Source of the DNA: Lichenibacterium ramalinae
Lineage (GTDB): Bacteria > Pseudomonadota > Alphaproteobacteria > Rhizobiales > Beijerinckiaceae
Length of the DNA: 64,000 nt
Assembly: GCF_004137085.1 (NCBI RefSeq)
Contig: NZ_QYBC01000001.1
Location: 124,001 to 188,000 of the forward strand
Direction: 5' to 3'
The notes under the pieces: generated by a model
What the model was told of the DNA's origin: nothing
Database searches by the model: none
What the model saw: the letters and a program-made list of their open reading frames with translations, nothing else
Part shown: positions 1 through 8,526 of the stretch, piece by piece
Layout: each line of letters starts with the position of its first letter
How positions within the stretch are numbered: position 1 is the first letter of the stretch
Program-made: the position numbers and the translations under genes

Positions 1-235
1 CCCTGGCCAAGAGCAGCATCGGATCGCCCGGGATCGCCCCGGCGGTCCCGATCAGGCGCCACGGGCGACCGGCGGGGTACAAACGTCACCTACCCCGACC
101 TGCAACAGAAGATAAGGCCCGGGCGCGGCGATTTGTGGATCGCACGCGCGCTCCGCCCTGTCATTGGCCGCTCCGCGGCCGACATATCCCGAGCGGGGCG
201 GCGAGGGCCGCCGCGCCAGCGAGGGAGAGGTCGGG
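1..235. other. Left-edge stretch without a supported gene
   Basis: No reading frame here looks like a real protein; the frames present are shadows. A minus-strand ATG at position 19 could open a gene that leaves the window to the left, but only six codons are visible, so it is not called. The last 100 bases presumably hold the promoter of the monooxygenase-like gene that follows. Confidence 0.4.
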
Positions 236-568
236 ATGTTCATCGCCATGAACAGGTTCAAGGTGGTCAAGGGCGAGGAGAAAGCCTTCGAGGACCTGTG
301 GCTCAACCGCGAGAGCCACCTCGACACGGTGCCGGGCTTCGTCGAGTTCCACATGCTGCGGGGCCCCGAGCGCGACGACCACACGCTCTACTCGTCCCAC
401 ACGATCTGGGCCGACCGGGACAGTTTCTCGGCCTGGACGACGTCCCAGCAGTTCCGCTCGGCCCACGGCGGCGCCGGTTCCACGCGGCAGATGTACCTCG
501 GCCACCCCGAGTTCGAGGGCTTCGACGTCATCCAGACCCTGGCGAGCCGGAGCGGTGCGGCGACGTGA
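236..568 (+). CDS. ABM-domain (antibiotic biosynthesis monooxygenase-like) protein
   Basis: 110-residue soluble protein that fits a single antibiotic biosynthesis monooxygenase (ABM) fold, the dimeric ferredoxin-like barrel of HmoA/IsdG haem oxygenases and cofactor-free quinol monooxygenases. It opens with MFIAMNRFKV, continues through a PGFVEFHMLRGP strand-turn and has the conserved W in SAWTTSQQF around residue 65. The ATG at 236 is preceded by a GGGAGAGGTC ribosome-binding stretch; an in-frame upstream ATG at 164 would only add a poorly conserved arginine-rich tail. The strong match of the N-terminal half to HmoA-like proteins suggests haem turnover, but the substrate cannot be read from sequence. 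It stands alone, 155 bases before the next gene. Confidence 0.75.
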   Translation: MFIAMNRFKVVKGEEKAFEDLWLNRESHLDTVPGFVEFHMLRGPERDDHTLYSSHTIWADRDSFSAWTTSQQFRSAHGGAGSTRQMYLGHPEFEGFDVIQTLASRSGAAT

Positions 569-723
569 ACCGAACCCTTCGGTACGGTTAAGCGTTGGTT
601 GCCCGCATGTCCTTGCGGCATTGCCTTGGGGCGAAAGTCGGTCGATGTCTATCGCGAGGCGTGCGACGGTGCGAATCGCTCGCGCGGCCGGCCGCCGGAC
701 GATCTTTTTGGGGAGATAGGGTG

Positions 724-1233
724 ATGCGCGTGAACGGCGATCGTTTCGGGCTCCGCGGGCTCGCCGCGGCCCTGCCCCTCGCGGCTCTGCTGACGGGCGC
801 GAGCCTGGCCCCGGCCTTCGCGGCCGGGCCCTTCACGGGCTTTCCGGGCGAGTGGACGGGCTCGGGCGACATCACGATGTCGGACGGCTCGCACGACCGG
901 ATCAAGTGCAAGGCGAGCTACTCGGTCGGGCCGAGCGGCCAGGCGCTGAACATCAACGTCAATTGCGCCAGCGACAGCTACCGGGTGAACATCATCGCCA
1001 ACGTCGTGGCGCAGGGGGAGAACTTCTCGGGCACCTGGCGCGAAACCACGCGACAGGTCGACGGCGACGTTTCCGGGCGGGTGCCGGCGCCGGGCCAGTA
1101 CCAGGCCAGCCTCAAGGGCACGGGCTTCGGGATCGAGCTCGCCGCCAGCAGCAACGGGCACCAGCAGGCCATCACCATCGTGTCGCAGGGCACCGACGTC
1201 CAGAACGTCAAGATCACGCTGCGCAAGGCCTGA
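724..1233 (+). CDS. Secreted protein of unknown function
   Basis: 169 residues. The N-terminus is a classical Sec signal peptide: a short basic segment, a hydrophobic core LAAALPLAALLTGASL and an AFA-A cleavage site near residue 34. The mature part is rich in Gly, Ser and beta-prone segments (GEWTGSGDITMSDGS, GTWRETTRQVDG) with two cysteines near residues 59 and 80 that could pair in the periplasm. This looks like a small beta-barrel or beta-sandwich protein of the kind often found as conserved hypotheticals in Hyphomicrobiales. I recognise no family. The ATG at 724 follows a GGGAGATAGGGTG ribosome-binding stretch. It converges on cpaE, with a hairpin between the two. Confidence 0.7.
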   Translation: MRVNGDRFGLRGLAAALPLAALLTGASLAPAFAAGPFTGFPGEWTGSGDITMSDGSHDRIKCKASYSVGPSGQALNINVNCASDSYRVNIIANVVAQGENFSGTWRETTRQVDGDVSGRVPAPGQYQASLKGTGFGIELAASSNGHQQAITIVSQGTDVQNVKITLRKA

Positions 1234-1235
1234 GC

Positions 1236-1269
1236 ACCGCCCGGGCGCGGCACGGCCGCGCCCGGCGGT
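1236..1269. terminator. Bidirectional hairpin between convergent genes
   Basis: An inverted repeat with arms at 1236-1250 and 1256-1269 (one unpaired base) and a five-base loop fills the 37-base gap between the secreted protein and cpaE. The arms are almost pure G+C. Its position between two convergent stop codons supports a shared terminator, although a strong T tract is lacking on either side. Confidence 0.6.
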
Positions 1270-1270
1270 T

Positions 1271-2539
1271 TCAGGAGGCCTTGAGGCGGGCGAGCCGGGA
1301 CACCAGCGGATCGAACAGGGTCCGCTTGCCGCGGCGCGGCTCGCTGCGCCCCATGACGGTCCGGGCGATCTCGTTGAAGGTTTCGGCGACGCGGCCGCCG
1401 GGCTCGACCTCCCCGAGCATCTGGCCGTTGTTCGACGCCGTGCCGAACAGCTTGGCGTCGAAGGGCAGCGTGGCGCTCGGCTGCAGGTCCAGGGATTTTG
1501 CGAAATCCGAGGCGGCGATCTCGGGCCGCTTGGGCACGCCGATGCCGTTCAGCACTAGCTTGGGGACGGCGTCGTTCGGCCGCCCGTTCTTCAGGACGTC
1601 GATGAGGTTCTTGGCGTTGCGCAGGTTGGCGAGGTCCGGCGCCGCCACCACGATGACCTCGTCGGCCCCGATCAGGGCCCGCCGGCTCCAGGCCGTCCAG
1701 CCGTGCGGCACGTCCAGCACCACGACCGGCACGGTCGCCCGCAGGATGTCGAAGAGGCCGTCGAAGGCCGTCTCGGTGAAGTCGTAGGGCCGCTCCAGCA
1801 GGGCCGGGGCGGCCAGGATGGAGAGACGGTCCGTGCACTTGGACAGGAGCCGGTCCACCAGGTTGGCGTCCAGCCGGTCCGGGGCGAAAACCGCCTCGGC
1901 GATGCCCTGGGGCGGGTCCTGGTTGAAGTCGAGTCCGGCCGTCCCGTAGGGCAGGTCGAGGTCGACGATGGTGGTGGCGACGTCGAAGAGGCGCGAGATC
2001 GACCAGGCGACGTTGTGGGCCAGCGTCGAGGCGCCGACGCCGCCCTTGGCCCCGGCGACGGCGATGACGCGGCCGATGGGGTTGGCGGTGCCGTGGTGGT
2101 AGAGCTGCGACAGGGCCTGCACGAAGTCGAGCACGGCGAAGGGCGCCACGAGATAGTCGCTGACGCCGCGGCTGATCAGTTCCCGGTAGAGGACGATGTC
2201 GTTGAGCCGCCCGATCACCACCACCTTGGTGCCGCTGTCGCAGTACTCCGCCAGCTTGTCGAGGTGGTCGACGAGCGTGCTTCGGTCGCCGTTGGTTTCG
2301 ATGACGATGAGGTTCGGCGTCGGGGAGATGCGGTAGGCTTCGACGGCGGCCGGGGCCCCGCCCATGTGGACCTTGACGTGGGCCCGGCTCATGCGGCGGT
2401 CCGCGATGGCCTCGTTCATCAGCCCGGCGATCTCGGCGGTCTCGCAGAAGGCCTGGACCGAGATGCGCGGCAGGGGCGGGATGGCCCGGGCCGCGGCGGA
2501 TTCGGCGAGGGCGCGGGCGGGGACGGGAACGTCGGTCAT
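1271..2539 (-). CDS. cpaE: Tad pilus localisation ATPase-like protein CpaE/TadZ
   Basis: 422 residues. Residues about 28-145 form a receiver-like domain and the rest is a MinD/ParA-type ATPase, the architecture of CpaE/TadZ, which places the Tad pilus machine at the cell pole. The Walker A loop reads VAGAKGGVGASTLAHN: the second lysine of the usual KGGVGKST is alanine, a feature typical of CpaE, so ATP turnover may be weak or absent. The switch region VDLDLPYGTAGLDFN follows. The ATG at 2539 shares one base with the stop of cpaD (TGATG), showing translational coupling. It is the last gene of the cpaBCDE run; cpaF, its usual next neighbour, is absent here and lies about 60 kb away. Confidence 0.95.
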   Translation of the reverse strand: MTDVPVPARALAESAAARAIPPLPRISVQAFCETAEIAGLMNEAIADRRMSRAHVKVHMGGAPAAVEAYRISPTPNLIVIETNGDRSTLVDHLDKLAEYCDSGTKVVVIGRLNDIVLYRELISRGVSDYLVAPFAVLDFVQALSQLYHHGTANPIGRVIAVAGAKGGVGASTLAHNVAWSISRLFDVATTIVDLDLPYGTAGLDFNQDPPQGIAEAVFAPDRLDANLVDRLLSKCTDRLSILAAPALLERPYDFTETAFDGLFDILRATVPVVVLDVPHGWTAWSRRALIGADEVIVVAAPDLANLRNAKNLIDVLKNGRPNDAVPKLVLNGIGVPKRPEIAASDFAKSLDLQPSATLPFDAKLFGTASNNGQMLGEVEPGGRVAETFNEIARTVMGRSEPRRGKRTLFDPLVSRLARLKAS

Positions 2540-3309
2540 CAGTTGTTTCCGACAGCGCCGATCGGCGACAGGGATGTCCGGGTCCAGCTCGTGCTGGGAT
2601 CGAGGCCGAGCGGGGTGGGACTGGTCTGGTCGCCGCGCAGGTCCTTGATGGCCCGCGTCCGCATCACGACGTCGCTGGGGTCCTCGGCCCGGGGCCGCAC
2701 GAGGTCGCGCGGGTCGTCCATCTGGGCCGCCAGCGTCTGCTGCGTGGCGCAGCCGAGGTTGTAGTAGGTGCGGTTCTCCCACCCGTCGGTCGACGAGCCC
2801 GAGGCGAGGTCGCTGGGCCAGTCGCCGCAGCGGCTGGCCGCCCGCGCCTGCAGCTTGACGAAGCTGACGCGCAGCACCGAGGCGAGCTTGGCATCCGTCG
2901 TGACATAGGAGCCGACCTCGATGTCGCCGGTCACGCCCGAGGCCGCCAGCCCGCGGCGCACGGCCGTGAGCGTGGCGTCGGCGGCATGGGCGTTGCCGGG
3001 CCCGCGCGGCACCAGCACCTGGATCAGGCCCTCGCCATGCGCCCGGTAGTCGGCCGAGAAGGCTTCGAGGTCGTGCTTCTGGCGGTAGTCGAGCTGTCCG
3101 CCCACCCCGATGAGGAAGATGTCGATCGCCTGCCGGGCGTTCACCAGGGCCACGGGGTGGCGCTCGTGATAGTCGGCCGGGATCGCCGAGGTGGCGACGG
3201 CGCGGTCGGGGTGGGAGCAGCCGGCGACGGGAAGCGCCAGCACGGCGAAGAGCGCGGCGGCGGCGGCATGCCGGCGGGTCGGCAGCGCGGGCAGGAAGGG
3301 TGCTGTCAT
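2539..3309 (-). CDS. cpaD: Tad pilus lipoprotein CpaD
   Basis: 256 residues. The N-terminus is a lipoprotein signal peptide, with hydrophobic core AAAALFAVLALP and lipobox VAGC, so the protein should be anchored by lipid on the periplasmic side. The rest matches CpaD, which supports the outer-membrane secretin channel of Tad pili: a periplasmic domain with YRQKHDLEAFSADYRAHG and a C-terminal part carrying the NRTYYNLGCATQQTLAAQ segment that is highly typical of CpaD. The start at 3309 was chosen over an earlier ATG at 3351 because it places the lipobox at a normal distance. It follows cpaC after 38 bases and overlaps cpaE by one base. Confidence 0.92.
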   Translation of the reverse strand: MTAPFLPALPTRRHAAAAALFAVLALPVAGCSHPDRAVATSAIPADYHERHPVALVNARQAIDIFLIGVGGQLDYRQKHDLEAFSADYRAHGEGLIQVLVPRGPGNAHAADATLTAVRRGLAASGVTGDIEVGSYVTTDAKLASVLRVSFVKLQARAASRCGDWPSDLASGSSTDGWENRTYYNLGCATQQTLAAQMDDPRDLVRPRAEDPSDVVMRTRAIKDLRGDQTSPTPLGLDPSTSWTRTSLSPIGAVGNN

Positions 3310-3347
3310 GGCGGGGATCCCGGTGGGGCGACGGGCGGAGCGGCCGT

Positions 3348-4991
3348 TCAATCGTTGATGAAGCCGACGCGGCCCCGGTAGCCCCTGGCGAGCTCCGGGT
3401 TGCCCGCCGTCGAGTAGATCCGGTTCATGCGGCCGAGCAGCCAGGACTGGGGGTCGCTCGGGTCGGTGAAGCCGTCGTCCGGCTTGCTGACCTGGTCGGG
3501 CCGCAGCGTCTTGGCGAGGTAGGGCGTGACGATGATCATCAGTTCGGACTCCTGCCGCTGGTAGTCCCGCGAGCGGAAGAGCGCGCCGAGGATCGGCAGG
3601 TTCATCAGCCCGGGCGTGCCCGAGATGGCCTGCTGGCTCGCCTGCTGGATGAGGCCGGCCGTCACGATGGAGCCGCCGGACGGCAGTTCCACCGTCGTGA
3701 CGTTGGTGCGGTTGCGGAACCCGACGGTGTTGGCGCAGCCGGACGCGGAAGCGTAGCTCGGGTCGGGTTCCGCCACCTGGGTCTCGATGTGCAGCGAGAT
3801 GCGCCCCTCCGACAGCACCGTGGGGGTGAAGTTCAGCGTCACGCCATAGGGCGTCTGCGTGTAGGTGGTGGTGCAGACCTTGGTGGTCGGATCGATGGAG
3901 CTGCTGGTGGCGAGGGGCAGCGTGCCGCCGGCGGTGAAGCGCGCCGACTCGCCCGAGACCGCCGTCACGTTGGGTTCGGCCAGCACATGGGCCACGCCGG
4001 TGCGTTCGAGCGCCTGGATGGTGGAATTGAGGGCGTTCTTCTGCCCGACCCAGCTCAGGGCCGCGTTGAGCCCGTTGGAATAGGCGGAACTCCCGACGTT
4101 GTAGCTGTTGTTGGCGCTCGGCAGGCCGAAGCTGCTCGCCGAGCCGGAGAAGCCGCCGGTGTTGACGCTGCCGCCGGTGAGGCTGATGCCGAGCTGCTTC
4201 AGCACGGTGCGCTGCACCTCCACCACCTGCACCTTCAGCGTCACCTGGTCCTGGCCGCGGATCACCAGCGAGTTGATGATGGAACCGCTGACCACGATGG
4301 GCGTGCTCGAGAACGAGACGCTGGAGCCGCCGCCCGACGAGGACGCGCCCCCGCCCGCCCCCACGGCCGTGTAGCCCGTGAAGGCGCTGGCGATGTCGTA
4401 GGCGCGCTGCGCGTCGACCGCCGACGCCACGGTGCCGGTGAGGATGATGGTGTCGTCCACCGCCTGCACCCGGATGTCGTTGTCGGGCATCACGGTCTTG
4501 AGGATGCCGGACAGCTCGCCGATGTCGCGCCCGATCACGTTGATCTCGAGCGTGGCGAGCTGCCGGCCGCCCTTGTCGAGGGCGAAGATGGTGGTGGGCC
4601 CCTTCGTCAGCGCCATCACGTAGAGGCGGCGGGCCGAGCGGACCACGGCGTTGGCGACTTCCGGCCGGCCGACGAAGACCTCGGCGGCGTCCTCCGGCAG
4701 GTCCACGATGATGGACTTGCCGACCGGCATGGTGAAGCGCTGGGTCCGGGCGTCCGGGGGGACGGCCAGGAACGGGGGAGCGGGTGTCGAGGAGGCGTTC
4801 CTGACCTTCGGCACCAGCACGGGGGCCTGGGCCAGGGCCGGCACGGGCGGCACGGCGAGGGCGAGCGCCGCCGCGAGGGCGAGGCCCTGGGCGCCCGGCG
4901 AAGCCGCGACCAGGCCGGGTCCGACGGTCGCCGGCGCGAGCACGCCGCGCAGGGCGGCCGCGGCGGAGCGCAGGGAGCGGGGACGCGTCAT
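3348..4991 (-). CDS. cpaC: Tad pilus outer-membrane secretin CpaC/RcpA
   Basis: 547 residues. A long signal sequence (to about residue 55) is followed by the pilus-formation N-terminal domain (FTMPVGKSIIVDLPEDAAEV onward, about 85-155), a BON-like segment (GILKTVMPDNDIRVQAVDDT, about 165-225) and a C-terminal secretin domain that includes VLAEPNVTAVSGESARFTAG and a final beta-rich pore region. It should form the multimeric outer-membrane channel of the Tad pilus. Glycine-serine-rich linkers occur around residues 217-230 and 275-300. The start overlaps the end of cpaB by four bases (ATGA). Length and order of domains are normal for CpaC. Confidence 0.95.
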   Translation of the reverse strand: MTRPRSLRSAAAALRGVLAPATVGPGLVAASPGAQGLALAAALALAVPPVPALAQAPVLVPKVRNASSTPAPPFLAVPPDARTQRFTMPVGKSIIVDLPEDAAEVFVGRPEVANAVVRSARRLYVMALTKGPTTIFALDKGGRQLATLEINVIGRDIGELSGILKTVMPDNDIRVQAVDDTIILTGTVASAVDAQRAYDIASAFTGYTAVGAGGGASSSGGGSSVSFSSTPIVVSGSIINSLVIRGQDQVTLKVQVVEVQRTVLKQLGISLTGGSVNTGGFSGSASSFGLPSANNSYNVGSSAYSNGLNAALSWVGQKNALNSTIQALERTGVAHVLAEPNVTAVSGESARFTAGGTLPLATSSSIDPTTKVCTTTYTQTPYGVTLNFTPTVLSEGRISLHIETQVAEPDPSYASASGCANTVGFRNRTNVTTVELPSGGSIVTAGLIQQASQQAISGTPGLMNLPILGALFRSRDYQRQESELMIIVTPYLAKTLRPDQVSKPDDGFTDPSDPQSWLLGRMNRIYSTAGNPELARGYRGRVGFIND

Positions 4992-5800
4992 CGGCCGTGG
5001 TCCTCGCTGATGTTGCCGTAGCGCACGACCGAGAGCCCGTGGCTGGCCTGCCGCGCCGCCACGGTGCCGGCCTGGTGGGCGTCGAGCATCGAGCGGAGCA
5101 CGAGGGACAATTGCCCGGTGCGCTGCGCCAGGATGACGACCTCGGCCTGCTCGGGGTCGAGCTCCAGGGTGGCGTTGGAGCCCACCACCACGGGCTGGCC
5201 GTTCTTCTCCTGGACGTTCTGGCCGATGGCCAGGACCTTGACGTTGCTGAGGAGCGTGTCGGTCAGGTAGTTGTCGCCGCCCGTCGGCGCGGCGCCGGGC
5301 TTGGGCTCCTGGCGATAGGTGCGGACCACGTCGACGCGGTCGTTGGGCAGGATGAAGCCGCCCGCCGTGGTGGCGCCCTGGCTGTCGATGTTGATGGCGA
5401 CGGCGCGCATGCCGGTCGGCAGGATCGCCGACATGAAGCCGGAATTGTCGCCCTTGATGAGCTTCTCGGTCCGCACGAGCTCGCCCTGGAACAGGGCGCT
5501 GCGGACGATGGAGCCCTTCAGCTCCTCGAAGGCCTGGGGTTTCTGGCTCCTGCGCAGCGTGTTGGCCGGCACGCTGTCCTTCGGCCAGCTCTGCCAGGCG
5601 AGGTCGCTCTCGGCGATCTTGGTCCCGAGCGGCAGGTCGCGGGCGGCCGCCACCACGTCGTCCGTCGTGGGCGGCGGCGGCGGGGGCGGCAGGGCGGCGA
5701 CCGGGGCCGGCGGCGGTGTGCCGGGGCCGGTCGCCAGCATGAAGGCCCCGCCGGCGGCGGCCAGCGCCAGGAACAGAACGATGATGCGCGACTTCTTCAT
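4988..5800 (-). CDS. cpaB: Tad pilus assembly protein CpaB/RcpC
   Basis: 270 residues. An N-terminal membrane anchor or signal (MKKSRIIVLFLALAAAGGAFML) precedes a proline-rich linker and a SAF domain (DDVVAAARDLPLGTKIAESD, about 48-110), then the RcpC domain with RAVAINIDSQGATTAGGFILPNDRVDVV. CpaB/RcpC is a periplasmic component that works with the CpaC secretin. It is the first gene of the cpaBCDE run on this strand, and a CtrA-like box lies about 60-75 bases upstream of its ATG. No cpaA precedes it; the prepilin peptidase is encoded 4.8 kb away. Confidence 0.95.
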   Translation of the reverse strand: MKKSRIIVLFLALAAAGGAFMLATGPGTPPPAPVAALPPPPPPPTTDDVVAAARDLPLGTKIAESDLAWQSWPKDSVPANTLRRSQKPQAFEELKGSIVRSALFQGELVRTEKLIKGDNSGFMSAILPTGMRAVAINIDSQGATTAGGFILPNDRVDVVRTYRQEPKPGAAPTGGDNYLTDTLLSNVKVLAIGQNVQEKNGQPVVVGSNATLELDPEQAEVVILAQRTGQLSLVLRSMLDAHQAGTVAARQASHGLSVVRYGNISEDHGR

Positions 5801-5860
5801 GACCTGGCCTGGGGGCGCGCCGGGACCGGCTCGCTTCGTCCCGGACTCAATCAGCCAAAG

Positions 5861-5876
5861 GTCAAGTTATGGTTAA
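5861..5876 (-). promoter_or_regulatory. CtrA-like box upstream of cpaB
   Basis: On the minus strand the sequence reads TTAACCATAACTTGAC, which matches the CtrA consensus TTAA-N7-TTAAC with one mismatch in the second half. It lies 61-76 bases upstream of the cpaB start codon, a usual place for activation. In several alphaproteobacteria the pilus genes belong to the CtrA regulon, which makes this reading plausible but not proven. Confidence 0.5.
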
Positions 5877-5892
5877 TCGATCCTGACCGAGT

Positions 5893-7902
5893 TTAAGGGG
5901 ACGGGGCCGGAAGCACGGCCCCGGAGGCCGCGCAGGCCACGACGGTGAAGACGTCGGTCGTGCGCCAGGCCAGTCGGCCGTCCGCCTCGGCGAGGTGCCG
6001 GAACGGCACCGGCGGGGACCAGAGCCGGGCTTCCGTCCCGGGCGGGGCGGCGGCGAGCTGCGAACCCGGCGCCACGAGGCCGGCGGGTCGGCGCGGGTCG
6101 GCGCAGAACCGCGTCACGGCCTCCGGGGTCAACCGCACGGCGTCGCCCTGCCCGCTCCCGGCCGCCAGGGACACGTCGGACGGGCGCGCGAAGCCCAGCC
6201 CGAGGAGCAACCGCGCGCGGTCGGCCCATTCCAGCGCGAGGCCGCGCGAGAACAGGCCCGGCGCCCCCTGCACGGCGTTGAAGAAGGCCGGCCGGCGCGC
6301 CAGGAACCAGGTTTCGCTGTCGTCGCCGATCCACAGCAAGCCGCCCGGCCCGGGCGGGAGGGCGTCGTCGAGCGCGGCGGCGCCGCCACGGGCGTCGACG
6401 ACGCGGCGCTCGTCGTTCCGGCTGTCCCAGACGAGAGCCGCCAGCGCGGCGGCGAGGACCACCCCGGCGCCGAGGGCGAGCCGGCGGGAGCGTCGCGCCG
6501 GCCCAGCGCCCGGCGCCAGCGCCAGGGCGGCCGCGGCGGCCACGAGCGGCGACCCCACGGCGCCGGAGGCCAGGACGTAGGGCCAGGGCCCGACGGCCGT
6601 CCAGGCCCGGCCGAGCGGCAGCAGCAGCGCCACCACGGCGGCGGCGCCGACCAGCGCCGCCGACCCGGCGAAGACCAGCGCGGCGCCGAGCGCCCAGGCT
6701 GCGACCCGGGGCGACACGGCCCGGAGGCGGCCGGCCGCCGACAGGGCCGCGAGCCCGAGGGCGAGGCCGGCCAGCGCGACCGCGAGCCCGGGCTCCGGCT
6801 GGGTCGCCCAGGCGCCGACCAGCGCCGCCAGCGTCAGCCGCGCGCCGGCGTCGCCGCGCCACAGCCCGACCACCGACAGCATCAGGCCGGCATTGCCCAA
6901 CACGCCGAGCAGCCACAGCGCCCGCCAGGGCTGCAGCTGGGTCACGAGGACGCTCATCACGCGGTCGCCGAACAGCAGCGACAGCACGAGGCCGGCGAGG
7001 GCCACGCCGGTGCCGCCCCAGAACAGCGCGCGCACGCCCCCCGGCGTGCCGCCCGGCCGATCCCCCGCGAGCCCGCCGGCGAGGATCGCGGCCGCGGCCC
7101 GGCAGGCGATGGGTGCGAAGGCATCGGCGGGCCAGAGCGTCGGGAACAGGTTCACGCTGCGCGCCCGCAGCACGTCCGCCCAGGCCGGATCCATGACGAC
7201 GAACAGCCGGTCGAACAGCGGCAGGCCGCAGGCCGCCGCCAGCAGGCCGGCGGCGAGGGCGGCGGCGAGCCCGACGGCGAGCGGCGCGACCCGGCGGGCG
7301 CTTCCCAACACCAACAGGGCCGCCAGCGCGAAGCCGGGCAGCGCCATCAGCGGATGCAGGCCGGCGGCGAGCACCAGCAGGGCGAGGCCGGCGAGCGGCC
7401 GGCGCGCCAGCAGCGCCGCCAGCCCGCCCAGCACGGCGGCTTCGGCGAAGAGGCGCGGCGTGGCGATGGCTTCGGCATAGCCGAAGGTGCCGCCCGTGCC
7501 GTAGTCGGCCGGAAGCGCCAGAACGGCGAGCACGACCGCGGCGGCGACCCGGTCCGGCGCCAGCCGGCGCGCCAGCGCCACGGCGGCCGCCAGCCAGGCG
7601 AGGAGCCCGATCCCGACGAGCGCCATCGAGACCCGGTCGGGGGGAGCTGCGCCGAGCAGCGCGCGCATCAGCGGCCGCAGCAGGCTGAAACCCGTCTGGG
7701 CGTCCTCGGAGAACAGCAGGTCGCGCCCGAGCCCGCCGGGATCGCGGTCGGCGAGGCCCCGCCCGATGTAGATCCGCGCGTCCTGGACGAGGCCGGCATA
7801 GGGGTGCAGGACCAGCATCGCCGGCACCAGCAGCGCCCAGGTGGCGAGCGGCCCAGTGCGCCAGCGCGGCGGGGGCCTCGTCGGGGTCTCGGTCTGCGCC
7901 AT
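5893..7902 (-). CDS. Large polytopic membrane protein of unknown function
   Basis: 669 residues. After a short proline- and arginine-rich cytoplasmic start the protein holds at least a dozen hydrophobic alpha-helical segments (for example WALLVPAMLVLHPYAGLV, ALLVLAAGLHPLMALPGFAL, VALAGLVLSLLFG), followed by a C-terminal soluble part of about 170 residues from SRNDERRVVDARGG on. This layout, many membrane spans then an extracytoplasmic tail, recalls GT-C type glycosyltransferases and lipid-linked sugar flippases, but I see no diagnostic catalytic motif. The segment LVQDARIYIGRGLADRDP near residue 40 lies in the first periplasmic loop, where GT-C enzymes place their acidic residues. It diverges from the GtrA-like gene, 144 bases apart. 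Confidence 0.6.
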   Translation of the reverse strand: MAQTETPTRPPPRWRTGPLATWALLVPAMLVLHPYAGLVQDARIYIGRGLADRDPGGLGRDLLFSEDAQTGFSLLRPLMRALLGAAPPDRVSMALVGIGLLAWLAAAVALARRLAPDRVAAAVVLAVLALPADYGTGGTFGYAEAIATPRLFAEAAVLGGLAALLARRPLAGLALLVLAAGLHPLMALPGFALAALLVLGSARRVAPLAVGLAAALAAGLLAAACGLPLFDRLFVVMDPAWADVLRARSVNLFPTLWPADAFAPIACRAAAAILAGGLAGDRPGGTPGGVRALFWGGTGVALAGLVLSLLFGDRVMSVLVTQLQPWRALWLLGVLGNAGLMLSVVGLWRGDAGARLTLAALVGAWATQPEPGLAVALAGLALGLAALSAAGRLRAVSPRVAAWALGAALVFAGSAALVGAAAVVALLLPLGRAWTAVGPWPYVLASGAVGSPLVAAAAALALAPGAGPARRSRRLALGAGVVLAAALAALVWDSRNDERRVVDARGGAAALDDALPPGPGGLLWIGDDSETWFLARRPAFFNAVQGAPGLFSRGLALEWADRARLLLGLGFARPSDVSLAAGSGQGDAVRLTPEAVTRFCADPRRPAGLVAPGSQLAAAPPGTEARLWSPPVPFRHLAEADGRLAWRTTDVFTVVACAASGAVLPAPSP

Positions 7903-8046
7903 GGGTCGGCCTCGTCGGGGGCGGCCTCGCCGCCCGGCCGGCCCGGGGCGATCGGCCTCCTGGTAGGAGAGCGATCCTTAAGGGCGGGTTCCGGGCCGGG
8001 CGAGGCCGAAAGGCCGTGTTTACCTCGTCTCAAGGTCCCGGGCCCC

Positions 8047-8499
8047 ATGCTGTCGGCCATGACCCAGATGGCAGACAGCGGCCGCGCCAGGCCGAGCTTC
8101 GCGAGCGGCGGCCGCCGGGCCGAACTGCGGCGCGCCGCGCTGTTCCTGGCCGTCGGCGGCCTCGGCCTCGCCGCCGATGCCGCGATCTTCTCGGCGCTGC
8201 AGGGGCTCGACGCGTCGCGGCCGGCCGCCCGGGCGGCGTCGCTGGCCTGCGCGACGCTCGTCACCTTCGCGCTGAACCGGCGCTACACCTTCGCCGCCAC
8301 GGCGCGGCGCGGCGGCGGCGACCTCGCCCGCTACGCCGCCGTGACCCTGCTCGCCCAGGGGTTCAGCTACGCCCTGTTCCTCGCCCTGTCGGCCGCGGCG
8401 CCCGCGCTGCCGGCCCTCGCGGCTCTGGTGGCGGCGGCGGCGGCCGCCACGCTGCTGTCCTTCACGGGCCAGCGCTTCTTCACCTTCCGCGGCGCCTGA
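8047..8499 (+). CDS. GtrA-family membrane protein
   Basis: 150 residues with four predicted membrane spans, matching the GtrA family: small membrane proteins thought to move or hold polyprenyl-linked sugars for cell-surface polysaccharide synthesis. Typical elements are FLAVGGLGLAADAAIFSAL (first span), LVTFALNRRYTFAA (the conserved NxxxTF segment after span two) and the C-terminal SFTGQRFFTFRGA. ATGs at 8047, 8059 and 8068 are all in frame, and no clear ribosome-binding site separates them, so the start is uncertain by up to seven residues. The flavoenzyme gene begins 27 bases after its stop, suggesting one transcript. Confidence 0.8.
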   Translation: MLSAMTQMADSGRARPSFASGGRRAELRRAALFLAVGGLGLAADAAIFSALQGLDASRPAARAASLACATLVTFALNRRYTFAATARRGGGDLARYAAVTLLAQGFSYALFLALSAAAPALPALAALVAAAAAATLLSFTGQRFFTFRGA

Positions 8500-8526
8500 C
8501 GCCGACCCCTCCCGAGACCCGAGCGC

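Noticed and set aside
1-19. A minus-strand gene starting at 19 and leaving the window
   Set aside because: Only six codons are visible and no ribosome-binding site supports it.
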